A DNA stretch of 64,000 nt from Stenotrophomonas sp. 364 (GTDB taxonomy: Bacteria; Pseudomonadota; Gammaproteobacteria; Xanthomonadales; Xanthomonadaceae): NCBI RefSeq assembly GCF_009832905.1, contig NZ_CP047135.1:908001-972000 (forward strand), written 5' to 3'. The first letter of the stretch is position 1, and every line of letters begins with the position of its first letter. Under the pieces are notes generated by a model that did no database searches, had not been told where the DNA came from, and saw nothing but the letters and a program-made list of their open reading frames with translations. Position numbers and translations under genes: made by a program. Below are positions 37,150-46,175 of the stretch, piece by piece.

Positions 37150-38637
37150 ATGGAAAACAAGGCCTCTCGACGTCTGGCGCTCACGGCGACCATGGTCAAA
37201 GAGCAGCTGTCCTTCACGCGCGTGCCGGAGGTCAACGCCGACGGCAAGATCGTCAAGTTTGCCCCGAATACGGATCAGAAGCGCTATGTGGTGTTCGACA
37301 GCCACCGAGATGCGCCGGTTGGCTTTGGGGTGGCGGTGAACAGAACCGGGATGAGCTACATCTTGCAGCGGCGCATCGGACCCCGTGTGCTCAAAGCGAC
37401 GTTGGGGAACTGCCGGGACATCACCCTTGCCAAGGCCCGTGAAGACGCCAAGGTTGCACTGGCCTCCATGCAAGCCAGCGGAAAGACGCCCGCCCAGGCC
37501 AAGCAAATCGACAAGGACGAGATCCGGGTAAGCCTGATGACGGTGGAGGCGTGCTTCGCGCTCTATCGCCGTCACCTGATCGAGCGGGCAAGGCCCGCCA
37601 AGGACAGCAGTCTTCGGGGGCTCGAATACGCGGAGAAGCGGCTCGGTCGGGCTGAGGTGGATCTGTTGGATTTGCCTATCGGTGACTTGGTCAACGAACA
37701 GCGGATCTTGGACGCGTTTGACGAAATCGCCAAGGGCAAGCGCCATCTGGCCGAGGGGACGAAGCGTGCAAATGCCACAACCACGGCTTTTGATAAGCCA
37801 ACCGTTACCACCGCAGAACTGACCTTCCGCTGGGCCAGCCGCGCGGTGGGCTATTGCATGGATCGGGAAAAGCGAATTGCCGCCAACGCGGGCCGGTCGC
37901 CTTCGTTGCAGATCAATCCGTTTACGGTGCTTCACCAAGAAGGGCGGTACCGAACGCGGGAGCAGTTGGAGGCGGACTATGAAGCAAGCCAAGCTCGCAA
38001 CCCGATGCAGCTTCGCGATGGTTCACTCGGGCGCTTCTTGGCGGCGCTTTGGGAGCGGCGAAAGGTTGATAACTACCGCACGGCGTGCGACTACCTGCTT
38101 TTGACGCTTCTCTGGGGCACCAGGCGGGGTGAGGCAGCCCCGTTGAAATGGCGCCATCGGATCGATAAGCGAGATCTTTCGATCAGCTCTTGGGTGGATC
38201 TGGAAGGCGGGTGGGTGTCGTTTGCCAATACCAAGAACGGCTCCACCCACACGCTCCCGCTTGCGCCAGGCGCCAAACGCCTTTTGACCCTGCGCGAGGA
38301 GGCGTCTCAGAAGAGCCAGTCTCCCTGGGTCTTCCCCGCTCGGAGCAGCAGGGCCGCGCGAGGCCACTACTTGGACAGTAAGGCGATCTTGCAGGGTTTG
38401 AAGAAGGCTGGCGAGATCGAGGCGCTTCGGACCCACGACCTGCGTCGGACCTTTGCTACAGTGGCCGAAGAAGTGGCTTCGTATGCGGTGGTGAAGCGGC
38501 TCCTCAATCATCGTAACAGCCGGGACGTTACCGGCCGCTATACCAAGGTGGACGATGCGCGATTGCTGGAAGAGATGACGCGAGTTGAGCGAGTGATGCT
38601 GGGAGCAGATCCTCTGCTCATTTCCGTTTTGACTTAA
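37150..38637 (+). CDS. int: Tyrosine recombinase (integrase) of a genomic island
   Basis: 495 residues. The C-terminal catalytic domain has the first Arg in TLLWGTRRGEA, HDLRR (H-x-x-R), LLNHRN for the second His, and the nucleophile Tyr in VTGRYTK. The N-terminal 330 residues hold the arm- and core-binding regions. It catalyses site-specific integration and excision. GC content is lower than that of the neighbouring core genes. An excisionase-like wHTH gene lies 900 bp downstream. The ATG at 37150 follows GGAG with little spacing, so the start could differ slightly. Confidence 0.93.
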   Translation: MENKASRRLALTATMVKEQLSFTRVPEVNADGKIVKFAPNTDQKRYVVFDSHRDAPVGFGVAVNRTGMSYILQRRIGPRVLKATLGNCRDITLAKAREDAKVALASMQASGKTPAQAKQIDKDEIRVSLMTVEACFALYRRHLIERARPAKDSSLRGLEYAEKRLGRAEVDLLDLPIGDLVNEQRILDAFDEIAKGKRHLAEGTKRANATTTAFDKPTVTTAELTFRWASRAVGYCMDREKRIAANAGRSPSLQINPFTVLHQEGRYRTREQLEADYEASQARNPMQLRDGSLGRFLAALWERRKVDNYRTACDYLLLTLLWGTRRGEAAPLKWRHRIDKRDLSISSWVDLEGGWVSFANTKNGSTHTLPLAPGAKRLLTLREEASQKSQSPWVFPARSSRAARGHYLDSKAILQGLKKAGEIEALRTHDLRRTFATVAEEVASYAVVKRLLNHRNSRDVTGRYTKVDDARLLEEMTRVERVMLGADPLLISVLT

Positions 38638-38669
38638 GCGCTTTAACCTCAAATATCAAGGAATAGATG

Positions 38670-39251
38670 ATGAGTAGCTTTTTCTTCATTAGTTTGGCTA
38701 AGGCAGGGCTGAATGATCCGATCTGTGGGACAGGCCTTGAAGATGACGCGCAGCGAGGGGGAAGTCAGTTCGCCGTCTTGGATTATGAGCCCCGAAATTC
38801 CGGCAACAATGCGCCCGATTTCAATCTCTTGATGCATCCTGATGGCTTCACCGGACAAAAATCATTCGATGCCTTCGCTAAGTATGCTCACAGTGACTGC
38901 GGGTGCAAGATCGCAGCAGCCGGAACTGATCCCGCAACCATAGAGTCAGTATGGAGTGATCTTAGTGACTCTTTTTCCGTAAACACGTATGAGGGGATGG
39001 AAGAGTTTGCCGGTTCTCCCGATAACCGGTTTCAAGTGATGTTTATGACCATTTTTCTCCCGAGCGGAGAGAGGGCGCCGTGGCAACCCGGTGCGAGATA
39101 TGTGTTATTCGCGAGAGATCAGGGTCTCGTCTTAAAGGCATTTCTCAACCCGGTAGCCGCTTATCATGCAGCGATGGTGCAGGAAAAGAAAGAGCATCAG
39201 GCCGATGATGGCATCAAGGCCCGTGTTCGGAGGCGGCGGAAGAGTATTTGA
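38670..39251 (+). CDS. Unknown island protein
   Basis: 193 residues, no recognised domain. It is probably soluble, with a mixed alpha/beta pattern (FMTIFLPSGE, YVLFARDQGLVLKAFLNP) and a basic tail (RVRRRRKS). The second of two adjacent ATGs (38670) is chosen because AAGGA lies seven bases before it. It starts 32 bp after the integrase on the same strand, so the two may be cotranscribed. Confidence 0.65.
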   Translation: MSSFFFISLAKAGLNDPICGTGLEDDAQRGGSQFAVLDYEPRNSGNNAPDFNLLMHPDGFTGQKSFDAFAKYAHSDCGCKIAAAGTDPATIESVWSDLSDSFSVNTYEGMEEFAGSPDNRFQVMFMTIFLPSGERAPWQPGARYVLFARDQGLVLKAFLNPVAAYHAAMVQEKKEHQADDGIKARVRRRRKSI

Positions 39252-39259
39252 GATGGGGT

Positions 39260-39469
39260 CTATTTCGCGGAATTTGCGTCAGGGAAGGCCCGAGAAATAT
39301 CCTGATCTTTCCAGTGAACTAAGTAGGCCGGTTCCCAATGCCGTTGATGCGACCGCCAATGTTCAATACAGAGTTCAGTGGCAAGGTCTGCCTCGCGGCG
39401 GGCGTCTCTGGCCGGCAAGCGAGTGAGTGCGGCGATGTATGCGCTGTTCCAAAATTCTTCGATGTTCAT
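39260..39469 (-). CDS. Small island/phage-type protein
   Basis: 69 residues. EEFWNSAYIAALTRLP followed by EADLATELCIEHWRSH resembles small proteins of unknown function common beside integrases in Xanthomonadaceae prophages and islands. The ribosome site is poor. It lies between two plus-strand genes and is divergent from the wHTH gene. Confidence 0.55.
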   Translation of the reverse strand: MNIEEFWNSAYIAALTRLPARDARREADLATELCIEHWRSHQRHWEPAYLVHWKDQDISRAFPDANSAK

Positions 39470-39555
39470 AAATAGTTGAGAAGTTGAAGTTCTCCGTGTT
39501 TAAGGCAAAGCGCGCACCTGTCAAGTATGAATGCTTGGCAGGAGTGGAGGCTCTT

Positions 39556-40155
39556 ATGAACGAAAGCAGTGACATCCCATTCCGATTGACCCAGGTTGCG
39601 CAAAAGCGCCTGACCGCTGATCAGCTCGCGGAAGTGCGGCGCCGTTTGGAAGAGCGTCCCGAAAACGCCGACTTCAATGCTGTAGAAGCGGCGATCTATG
39701 TGGGTAGAAGCACCAAGACCTTGAAGCGCGCGATTGATGCGGGAGTCGGACCGGCTCGGGCGAAGAACCCTGACGCCAGTGGCCTTTACGCAACCAATCG
39801 TCATACGCGCTACCGAAAGGGAGACCTCGATGCGTGGCGTTCGAGCTTGATTGGCTTTGCGGTCGAGTTCAAGCGATTCGACGACCTCACCTCTGATGCA
39901 CCTTGGATCGTGACAAGCGAGGGAAAAATCTGGGGACACCTTTGGGACGCTGAAAGCGTCGATGACGTCCTGCGCGCGCTGAGCGAGGAAGCGGTAGTCC
40001 TTGTCCCTCTCCATGAAGCACTGAGAGAGGCATGGTCGAACATGCCTGCGCGCCGGGCCTACGAGGCGGTCTTTGATGACCTTGTGGAGCATGAGTGCGC
40101 TGCCATCAAAGCAGCAGGCCAGCGTGACGAACTTCGTTTAGATATCGGTGCTTAG
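39556..40155 (+). CDS. Winged-helix (excisionase/AlpA-like) DNA-binding protein
   Basis: 199 residues. Residues about 40-100 (FNAVEAAIYVGRSTKTLKRA, then RHTRYRKGDLDAW) form a MerR/excisionase-type winged helix. The C-terminal 100 residues are unrecognised. The ATG at 39556 is preferred to a TTG at 39484 because GGAGG stands five bases before it. Its place close to the integrase suggests a role in excision or island control (inference). Confidence 0.7.
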   Translation: MNESSDIPFRLTQVAQKRLTADQLAEVRRRLEERPENADFNAVEAAIYVGRSTKTLKRAIDAGVGPARAKNPDASGLYATNRHTRYRKGDLDAWRSSLIGFAVEFKRFDDLTSDAPWIVTSEGKIWGHLWDAESVDDVLRALSEEAVVLVPLHEALREAWSNMPARRAYEAVFDDLVEHECAAIKAAGQRDELRLDIGA

Positions 40156-40162
40156 ATCAATA

Positions 40163-40618
40163 TCAGTCAGTCGCAGCAGTCTTTTCAGAACGCTGGGCTG
40201 GGAAAGCTGTCGCCAGCGCAATGCCGTTCATCGCGTACCCCCACTTTCCAGGCGACTTGTGCGGCTTGACTGCAAGTGCCTCACGATCAAACGCGTCGCC
40301 CGCAGCACCAATGAGGTGAAGCGGCAAGTTATGCGTTTTCGCGCCCGTGATGAGTGACTCGATTTCGGTGGTGGTATCTAGATGGATGCCGTAGATCATC
40401 CCGAAGGAAACGACAGCGGAGCGGTCAGAAATACTGTCCCGAATGGCGCCGTGCTCCACGTTGTCGCGGCTGATGAGAAGCCGCATCAGTCGATTTCGAA
40501 GCGGGTGAATCGTTCCCGATGTGTAGCAAAGATAGAGTGAGATGCAGGGTAGCGTCAGCAATGTCACGGCCGCTTCAAGCAGCGTGAACATCTCGTTCCA
40601 AGTCGCAGTCGTTTCCAT
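40163..40618 (-). CDS. Membrane protein, short relative of the 47 kb gene (DUF6216-like)
   Basis: 151 residues with one clear N-terminal membrane helix (AAVTLLTLPCISLYLCY), then a conserved soluble part (IHPLRNRLMRLLISRDNV, MIYGIHLDT, LPLHLIGAAGDAFD). This part matches the gene at 47013-47917 almost position by position. That relative continues with a second helix and about 150 more residues, whereas this one stops soon after its second hydrophobic stretch, so it may be a truncated copy. The family resembles proteins labelled DUF6216; the number is from memory. It converges on the wHTH gene with 7 bp between the stop codons. Confidence 0.6.
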   Translation of the reverse strand: METTATWNEMFTLLEAAVTLLTLPCISLYLCYTSGTIHPLRNRLMRLLISRDNVEHGAIRDSISDRSAVVSFGMIYGIHLDTTTEIESLITGAKTHNLPLHLIGAAGDAFDREALAVKPHKSPGKWGYAMNGIALATAFPAQRSEKTAATD

Positions 40619-40916
40619 CGTGCGTCCATGCAGTAGCGGTAGCTCGTTAGCGACTGCTGGCGCGAAATATTGAGGTGCAAAACGACAGTTCTCGATGCGT
40701 GCGCTGGGACGGGAGGCGCTTAACCGCGAGTGGCATTGCCTACCCCGAATTTTGCCAACTCGCTAAGCCCCCTTAACACGTGTCGACGAGGCCAAGTGAG
40801 GTGTGAGTCAGAGCTTTTGGAGGCGCCAGATAAATCTGCCAGCCATTGCTTAGACCGTCACAAGTGCTAGTAGTTCGCTCTCAGACAGTGCGGAGGCCCA
40901 ACTGGCGCAAGTGCGC

Positions 40917-41654
40917 TCACTTGCCAGTAAGTGGCGCTTTCCCTGATCGGATTTCATACCCAGTGCGTTCGAGCGTGCGAACCAAGTCAAGATCTTGGTC
41001 ATAGATGGCAACCAGCGCCTCAGAAGAGGCGATGATCTTGCCGCTGACCTCCTTCTTTCCGTCTCGCCAGAGTTCAGCAGAAGGAAGCTTGGCGCCGTCC
41101 TCGTTTTTGATCGCTTCGCGCTCTTTCAAGGCTTGATGATGCCCGGCCCGTTCACCAAGCCACCCAGGGATGAGGGCGAGAAGTGTGCCGATCAAAGTCA
41201 TCGTTAGCGCCACATAGAGCACGGCGGCGGATCCCGCCATCGCTTTGACTGGCTCGCGGACCCAGAATGGTCGTGCTGCGAACCAATCGTGAAAGGCTGT
41301 GCGTTGAACGGTGGGCAGGTTTGCGACAAAGATGGCTATCGTCATGCCACAGAACGCGTAGAAGACAAGAAGCCAAGGGATATCAGAGATCAGTTGGCTG
41401 CCTTGGAGCACGATGGCGTAGTAGCCCCTAACGACCTTCCAATCCGCTGTTTGCGGGAACAAGCCCTCTTGCACGCCCCAGTCGTTGAGGTAAGTGCTGT
41501 ATGCCACATGGCCGCAGCCATGAAGAACAAATCCAAGCAGCGTGGCTAATGCCACCAGGCCGCCGGCAATGGTGGCCAGTGTCATCAATGCACTGGGGCT
41601 TGGCTTCTCAGAGGGGGCGGTTGGCTTGGCGGCAGGTGTCGCGGGAGCGTTCAT
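40917..41654 (-). CDS. Multi-pass membrane protein, unknown
   Basis: 245 residues. A Pro/Ala-rich cytoplasmic start is followed by three to four membrane helices (LMTLATIAGGLVALATLLGFV, DIPWLLVFYAFCGMTIAIFV, AVLYVALTMTLIGTLLALI), then a soluble C-terminal domain of about 70 residues (SAELWRDGKKEVSGKII, ALVAIYDQDLDLVRTL). The ATG at 41654 has ACGG six bases upstream; an ATG six bases earlier is possible. No family is recognised. About 300 bp without a gene separate it from the DUF6216-like gene. Confidence 0.65.
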   Translation of the reverse strand: MNAPATPAAKPTAPSEKPSPSALMTLATIAGGLVALATLLGFVLHGCGHVAYSTYLNDWGVQEGLFPQTADWKVVRGYYAIVLQGSQLISDIPWLLVFYAFCGMTIAIFVANLPTVQRTAFHDWFAARPFWVREPVKAMAGSAAVLYVALTMTLIGTLLALIPGWLGERAGHHQALKEREAIKNEDGAKLPSAELWRDGKKEVSGKIIASSEALVAIYDQDLDLVRTLERTGYEIRSGKAPLTGK

Positions 41655-41758
41655 TGGCATCCGTCCGTGGAATGGGAGGGCAACAGTAGGGAGGTTCACG
41701 CGTGTGGCCTCCCTTTACACATGGAGCACTGATCAGCACCCCATACTAATGCGAGTAA

Positions 41759-42421
41759 CTACGGGTTGATGTTGCGCTCAACATAGCCAATGTTGAGTGC
41801 CTCTCCAATGACCTCGATTGTGAGGTCTTCCAGCGAGGCAATGTCGATGACACGAGCGTTTTGCTCGGGATGTCGCGGACCGACATTCAAGACGACGGCT
41901 CCTGCGGCAAGGCCAGCCTCTATCCCAGCGCGAGCGTCTTCAATGACCACACAGTCCATGGCGTCGAGTCCGAGCCGCTTTGCGCCGAGTTGATAGCAAA
42001 AAGGGTTGGGCTTGCCAGGATTGGCATCCTCAGCGAAGACCGCCGTCGTCGGCAGTTGGAGCCCTGCTGCGTTCATTCGATTTTGCGCAAGCTTTTAGCC
42101 GGCCGAGGTCACCAGAGCGACTTGATGCGATGGAAGCGAGCGGAGCAGCGCGGCAGCACCGGGGGTGGCGACGATCCCTTCGACGTGTTCTTCCTCATAG
42201 CGCTCCAATATTTTGGCTTCTTGCCACGCCGCCTCTGTGTCGCCCAAGTAGTGCCTGACAAGATCGATGGTTTGCATGCCGTGAGCCCTTGCTCTCACTT
42301 CCTCATATTCCAAACCGTGCTTGGCGGAGAACAATCCAAGAACGTGCTCTACAAGGACCAGGGAGTCGATGAGGGTTCCGTCCATGTCTAGGAGGAGGGC
42401 TTTGCAGTGCAGGGTTGGCAT
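41759..42421 (-). pseudogene. HAD-family phosphatase gene interrupted by an in-frame stop
   Basis: The frame begins at ATG 42421 with LLLDMDGTLIDS (the nucleophile motif DxDGT) and runs to VALVTSAG, where a TAA at 42095-42097 interrupts it. The same frame then continues KLAQNRMNAAGLQL to GKPNPFCYQLGAKRLG and VVIEDARAGIEAGLAAG, the remaining HAD motifs, ending at 41759. Intact, it would be about 220 residues, like beta-phosphoglucomutase or YfbT-type sugar phosphatases. One base change explains the stop. Without readthrough the protein is inactive. Confidence 0.85.
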
Positions 42422-42742
42422 AAGGCGATCCAGGTGGGGTAGCACAGAATAGCGGGGCTCCGTGCCGCTGTCCTTGCACGGAAGGCCCGTTCTCAGACAA
42501 GGGCATCCGTAAGCGGATCGGATGCCTTCAACCCGGAAAGGCGAGGAAGCGCTCGTTTGGGTGGTTCTTCTTCCAGTCGCTGTGCGCAACGGTCCCTTCC
42601 CAAGCGAGAAACGCCTTTGGCGGACGGCCCCGACCTGACGGCGCTGGAGGACCAGGCCGCCTGACAGTGACCCCAAATCGACCCAACCTACAGGCAACCC
42701 GTTGTACGCTCAGCGATCTCATCGGTTGCGTCGGAAGGGTAC

Positions 42743-43366
42743 ATGTTGGAGCTTTATGGGAAGTCCACCTCGATCAACGTGCGCAAGGTCCTGTGGCTGT
42801 GCGATGAGCTGGGGCTCGGGTACCGCCACGTGGTCGGCAACGCTTCTTCGGACGCCTACTTCGATGCCCGCCTAGCCCGAATCAATCCCAATCGGCAGGT
42901 GCCCGTACTGCGTGACGGTGACTTCGTGCTGTGGGAATCCAACAGCATCTGCCGCTACCTAGCCGCGCACGCGCAGCGCCACGACCTATTGCCGACCACG
43001 CCGCGGGCAAGGGCTCTTGTGGAGCAATGGATGGACTGGCAGGCCACCGATCTGAACTCGGCGTGGCGGGGCGCATTCATGTCCCGCGTGCGAAATCACC
43101 CTGACTACCCGGACGGCCCGGCGGCCGAGGCAAGCTTGGCTCGCTGGAATACATTGATGGGCCTGCTGGACCAGCAGCTCACGCGGACCGGTGCCCACGT
43201 CGTGGGTGCGTCCTTCACACTTGCCGACATCGTGCTGGGACTGTCGACCCAACGCTGGCGGATGACCCCAGGTAATAAACCCGACCTGCCGGCCGTGGAG
43301 GCGTGGTTTGCGCGCTTGGCTGGTCGCGCCGGCTTTTCCCAGCACGTCGACAACGGCGTGCCGTGA
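42743..43366 (+). CDS. Glutathione S-transferase
   Basis: 207 residues. The thioredoxin-like N-terminal half has ELYGKSTSINVRKVLW (active Ser region), NRQVPVLRDGDFVLWESNSICRYLA (cis-Pro and glutathione-binding ES). The C-terminal helical half ends with ASFTLADIVLGL, the N-capping box. It resembles theta/beta-type bacterial enzymes that conjugate glutathione to electrophiles. AAGGG lies before the ATG. It stands alone on the plus strand. Confidence 0.88.
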   Translation: MLELYGKSTSINVRKVLWLCDELGLGYRHVVGNASSDAYFDARLARINPNRQVPVLRDGDFVLWESNSICRYLAAHAQRHDLLPTTPRARALVEQWMDWQATDLNSAWRGAFMSRVRNHPDYPDGPAAEASLARWNTLMGLLDQQLTRTGAHVVGASFTLADIVLGLSTQRWRMTPGNKPDLPAVEAWFARLAGRAGFSQHVDNGVP

Positions 43367-43877
43367 CCGCACCGGAAGCCGTTCGAGGAAGATCAGGCGG
43401 CCTGATCCGGGCGGAGCGGCACCACGTTGCCGGTGCGCAGCCGGCCCCAGGTGGTCCGCCCATCCTGCATCACGCGGTCAGTCATATGAGGGTGTGTTGG
43501 CTAATACGCTTACGAGGTATGTGCGGCCGCATGCCCCGCACCTGCTTTTCCTACCATCAGGATTCGCAGCGAGCGGGTGTTCCAGCCAGGCGCTACGCGG
43601 CGAACCCCTGGTGGTGCTGAGCAACAACGACGGGCGCGCGGTCGCCCGAGCTGGAACTCTGACTGTGCGTTGTCTCATGAAGGATAGGCAGGCTGATCAG
43701 CGGCCGACCGGCGACGTATCAGCCTCTACGACGAGGCCTCAGAATTGAGCCATGGGAAAGACTGTCGGGGAAAAACTCCGCTGGGGACGTGGTAAGGCGG
43801 CCGGGCTCTGGGAGCGGCTGAACGCTCTACTCGTCGTTGAGTCTTGACGAAGTCAATTATGGCGATACGTTGGAAGG
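43367..43877. other. Gene-free stretch with relics
   Basis: No intact gene. A minus-strand relic at 43395-43485 (MTDRVMQDGRTTWGRL) is open for only 30 codons, and a umuC fragment lies near 43560. The 5' half is GC-rich like core DNA. Confidence 0.5.
43560..43655 (+). pseudogene. umuC: umuC (DNA polymerase V) fragment
   Basis: SSQALRGEPLVVLSNNDGRAVARAG matches the N-terminal region of UmuC (usual form ALRGEPLVVLSNNDGCVVARA). Only about 30 residues remain and the sequence after it is not UmuC. An upstream MCGRM at 43519 recalls the start of an SRAP/YedK peptidase, another SOS gene, but is too short to name. Confidence 0.6.
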
Positions 43878-44960
43878 ATGAGCAATAAGAACAGAGAAAA
43901 GTTCTATCGAGGACTTAAGAAAGCGATCTATGAGGGCGATTTGGGCACGATCGTATCCCTCTGCGAGAAGCAAAAGGATGTAGACGAGGCGGCTCGAAAT
44001 GCCATCGTCTTGGCGATCAGGCTGGATCGTGACAATGTGATCGAACAGCTCCTACCGCTGCTGACGGGCTCCTGGCAGAGCGAGCCACTGAACGAAGCCG
44101 CTAAGTCTGGCAGGACAGAGTGCGTGGCGAGACTAATCCCGTTCTGCAACGTCGAAAGTGGAGATGCGCTTATCCACGCAGCCAGGCATGGGCACGTTGA
44201 CGCGGTCAAGCTGCTTATGCGCTCTTGCAGCCCTTTGGAGGGAGACTCCCAAGCGCTATATGAGGCCTCGCTTCATGGCCACGCCGATGTCGTTTTCCAG
44301 TTGGTTCTATTCTCGAATGCCAAGGTCAGGGGCAGTCGAGCACTCATCGCTGCTTGTAGGGCAGGTCATCTAGAAGTGGTGAAGCACCTTCTACCGTTTT
44401 CTTCCAAGATCCAATGCGCGCAGCGGGGATTTGAAGCTGCGGCGGAGCACAACCATGAGACCATTATCAAGTTCCTGATCGGGGCCGGACTTCCCGATCC
44501 AGAGGATACGTACAGCGTAGGATTGAACATCGCAGCTGCAAGGGGGCATGTCTCGTTGGTCCGAACTCTGCTTTGGGCCATTGTCCGAACTGGCTTTGCG
44601 CCGCGCGACTTCGGCCAAGAGGCCTTATTCGTTGCCGCCAAGAACGGTCATGCCGAGGTGGTGAAGTCGGTAATGGAATTTGCGCATAAAACTGCTTATC
44701 CCGAAGCGGCCCTATACGCCGCATTGCTCGGCGCACACGATGCGGCGGCCGATCTATTGGTTCGCCGGGTCAATCTGGATCACGTGCGTGAACTGATTTC
44801 AGACGAGGACGTTGAGGTGAGGCTCGATCGATCAATCGCGAGAGTTGCTGCCGCAGCGCAGAACAAAGAACTGCGATTCAATGAGAAGAGTCGGCAAAGA
44901 GAGCGTGAGGCGGCGGCGGGAGGTCTGCCTAAAAAGTCCCATCCTGCGCGCAGACTCTGA
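43878..44960 (+). CDS. Ankyrin-repeat protein
   Basis: 360 residues, predicted soluble. About eight ankyrin-like repeats of some 32 residues run from residue 40 to 320 (for example LNEAAKSGRTECVARLI, LIHAARHGHVDAVKLLM, LYEASLHGHADVVFQLV, LIAACRAGHLEVVKHLL, LFVAAKNGHAEVVKSVM). The C-terminus is a charged helix with many Arg and Glu. No catalytic domain or signal peptide is seen. It heads a run of four plus-strand genes. Protein binding is likely; the partner is unknown. Confidence 0.85.
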   Translation: MSNKNREKFYRGLKKAIYEGDLGTIVSLCEKQKDVDEAARNAIVLAIRLDRDNVIEQLLPLLTGSWQSEPLNEAAKSGRTECVARLIPFCNVESGDALIHAARHGHVDAVKLLMRSCSPLEGDSQALYEASLHGHADVVFQLVLFSNAKVRGSRALIAACRAGHLEVVKHLLPFSSKIQCAQRGFEAAAEHNHETIIKFLIGAGLPDPEDTYSVGLNIAAARGHVSLVRTLLWAIVRTGFAPRDFGQEALFVAAKNGHAEVVKSVMEFAHKTAYPEAALYAALLGAHDAAADLLVRRVNLDHVRELISDEDVEVRLDRSIARVAAAAQNKELRFNEKSRQREREAAAGGLPKKSHPARRL

Positions 44961-45026
44961 TGTGAAATTTAAGGCATAATTTACGCAGATTTGGAGTGGC
45001 GTTGGGGCAAGGGAGGGCTCGAACTA

Positions 45027-45695
45027 ATGACACTGATTAGCAATCAAGACAGCTTGGAAGAGGGGTTCATTCGCTCCGCCTTAGAGATCATTGCCAACCC
45101 TGGCAAAAGATCGTCCGTTGTAGCGCGATCAGACCATCAAACGGTCCGCCAGCTCTTGGATCAGGCGCCAAGGACCACACTCTTCACGCAGTCAATGGCC
45201 GAGTTCTATTTGGCCATCCCACGGCGACAATTCGAGGCTCTAAAACGCGCACATTCCAACCCGTTCGCCAAGAGTGTTGGCCGGCCCAAGATGATCAGCA
45301 AGGACGACCTCTTAACCTGGTTCGGGCTGGTCAACAAGTCTGTGCATGCCATGCCTGAAAAATTTGAAGGGCGTCTTGGCAGAACGGCAAACGGGACGCC
45401 CTTCATCGTGATGCGCGACAAGCATAAGAAGATCAATCGCATCATCTCGCATGCCGGCATCACAACCCTTGATCTAGACGCGATAGAAGAGGCCTTCGCC
45501 CGTGGCGCCAAGATCGCCGCGCTCGGTGTTGATCAAGCATTGATGCTCCCCTGGGCTAATCTTCCCGAGAAGTGTCTATGGCGACAGGCCTACCGAATCC
45601 ATATCGACCGCACTCATTCAGAAACAGTGGCGCTCTTGGATAGGCAGGAGCTCGATGAAGCAACGGTCATTTCGCCTGAATCGACGGTCAGCTAG
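45027..45695 (+). CDS. Unknown protein with a possible DNA-binding segment
   Basis: 222 residues. The segment AIPRRQFEALKRAHSNPFAKSVGRPKMISKDDLLTWF looks like a small helical DNA- or protein-binding unit, with a loop of the sort found in HTH proteins. The later part has strands (GTPFIVMRDKHKKINRI). No family is recognised. The ATG at 45027 follows GGGAGG by ten bases. It is 66 bp after the ankyrin gene, probably in the same transcript. Confidence 0.65.
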   Translation: MTLISNQDSLEEGFIRSALEIIANPGKRSSVVARSDHQTVRQLLDQAPRTTLFTQSMAEFYLAIPRRQFEALKRAHSNPFAKSVGRPKMISKDDLLTWFGLVNKSVHAMPEKFEGRLGRTANGTPFIVMRDKHKKINRIISHAGITTLDLDAIEEAFARGAKIAALGVDQALMLPWANLPEKCLWRQAYRIHIDRTHSETVALLDRQELDEATVISPESTVS

Positions 45696-45783
45696 TCGGT
45701 ACGGTTCCGTACTCGATGGTCCAAGCAACTCACTGTAACTTTTGCTCCGAAGCCGGGCAGGGTGCTCGGCAAGGAGAAGCTCC

Positions 45784-46017
45784 ATGAAGTACGAAGTTGA
45801 GTTCAATGGCTTTGCGCAGTGCGCGTATTATTTGGAACTCGAAGCTGAAAGTCCGGAAGACGCCTTGAGGATGGCCAAGGAGGCGGTCCTGTCGGATGCG
45901 TCATTTGCCATCGAGGAATGGGTGAATAAGCCCACGATTGAGAGCTTGAGCGAAGATGGCATGCCCATCGCAAGCAACTACGAGTTGGACATCGCGAACG
46001 TGGAAGACTACGAATGA
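45784..46017 (+). CDS. Small DpnD/PcfM-like protein
   Basis: 77 residues, acidic. MKYEVEFNGFAQCAYYLELEAESPEDALRMAKEA has the strand-strand-helix pattern of the DpnD/PcfM N-terminal domain, small proteins found on mobile DNA. The role is unknown. AAGGAG stands seven bases before the ATG, a strong ribosome site. Confidence 0.65.
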   Translation: MKYEVEFNGFAQCAYYLELEAESPEDALRMAKEAVLSDASFAIEEWVNKPTIESLSEDGMPIASNYELDIANVEDYE

Positions 46018-46175
46018 CAGAGGGACTCTTGCCCGCATCGGTCCCAAGGGTTGAATTGAAAGCCCTTGCCGTGCATGTCCTCGCGTTGCGGCTCTCTTTT
46101 TCCGGCAGGTCGCAGCTTTCAGGAGGGCGCTGGAGCACACGTTGACAGTTAAGGACGTTAAGCTAACGTGGATGA

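Noticed and set aside
43395..43485. A 30-codon minus-strand frame ending VVPLRPDQAA
   Set aside because: Protein-like but too short to name; kept only as a relic in the gene-free entry.
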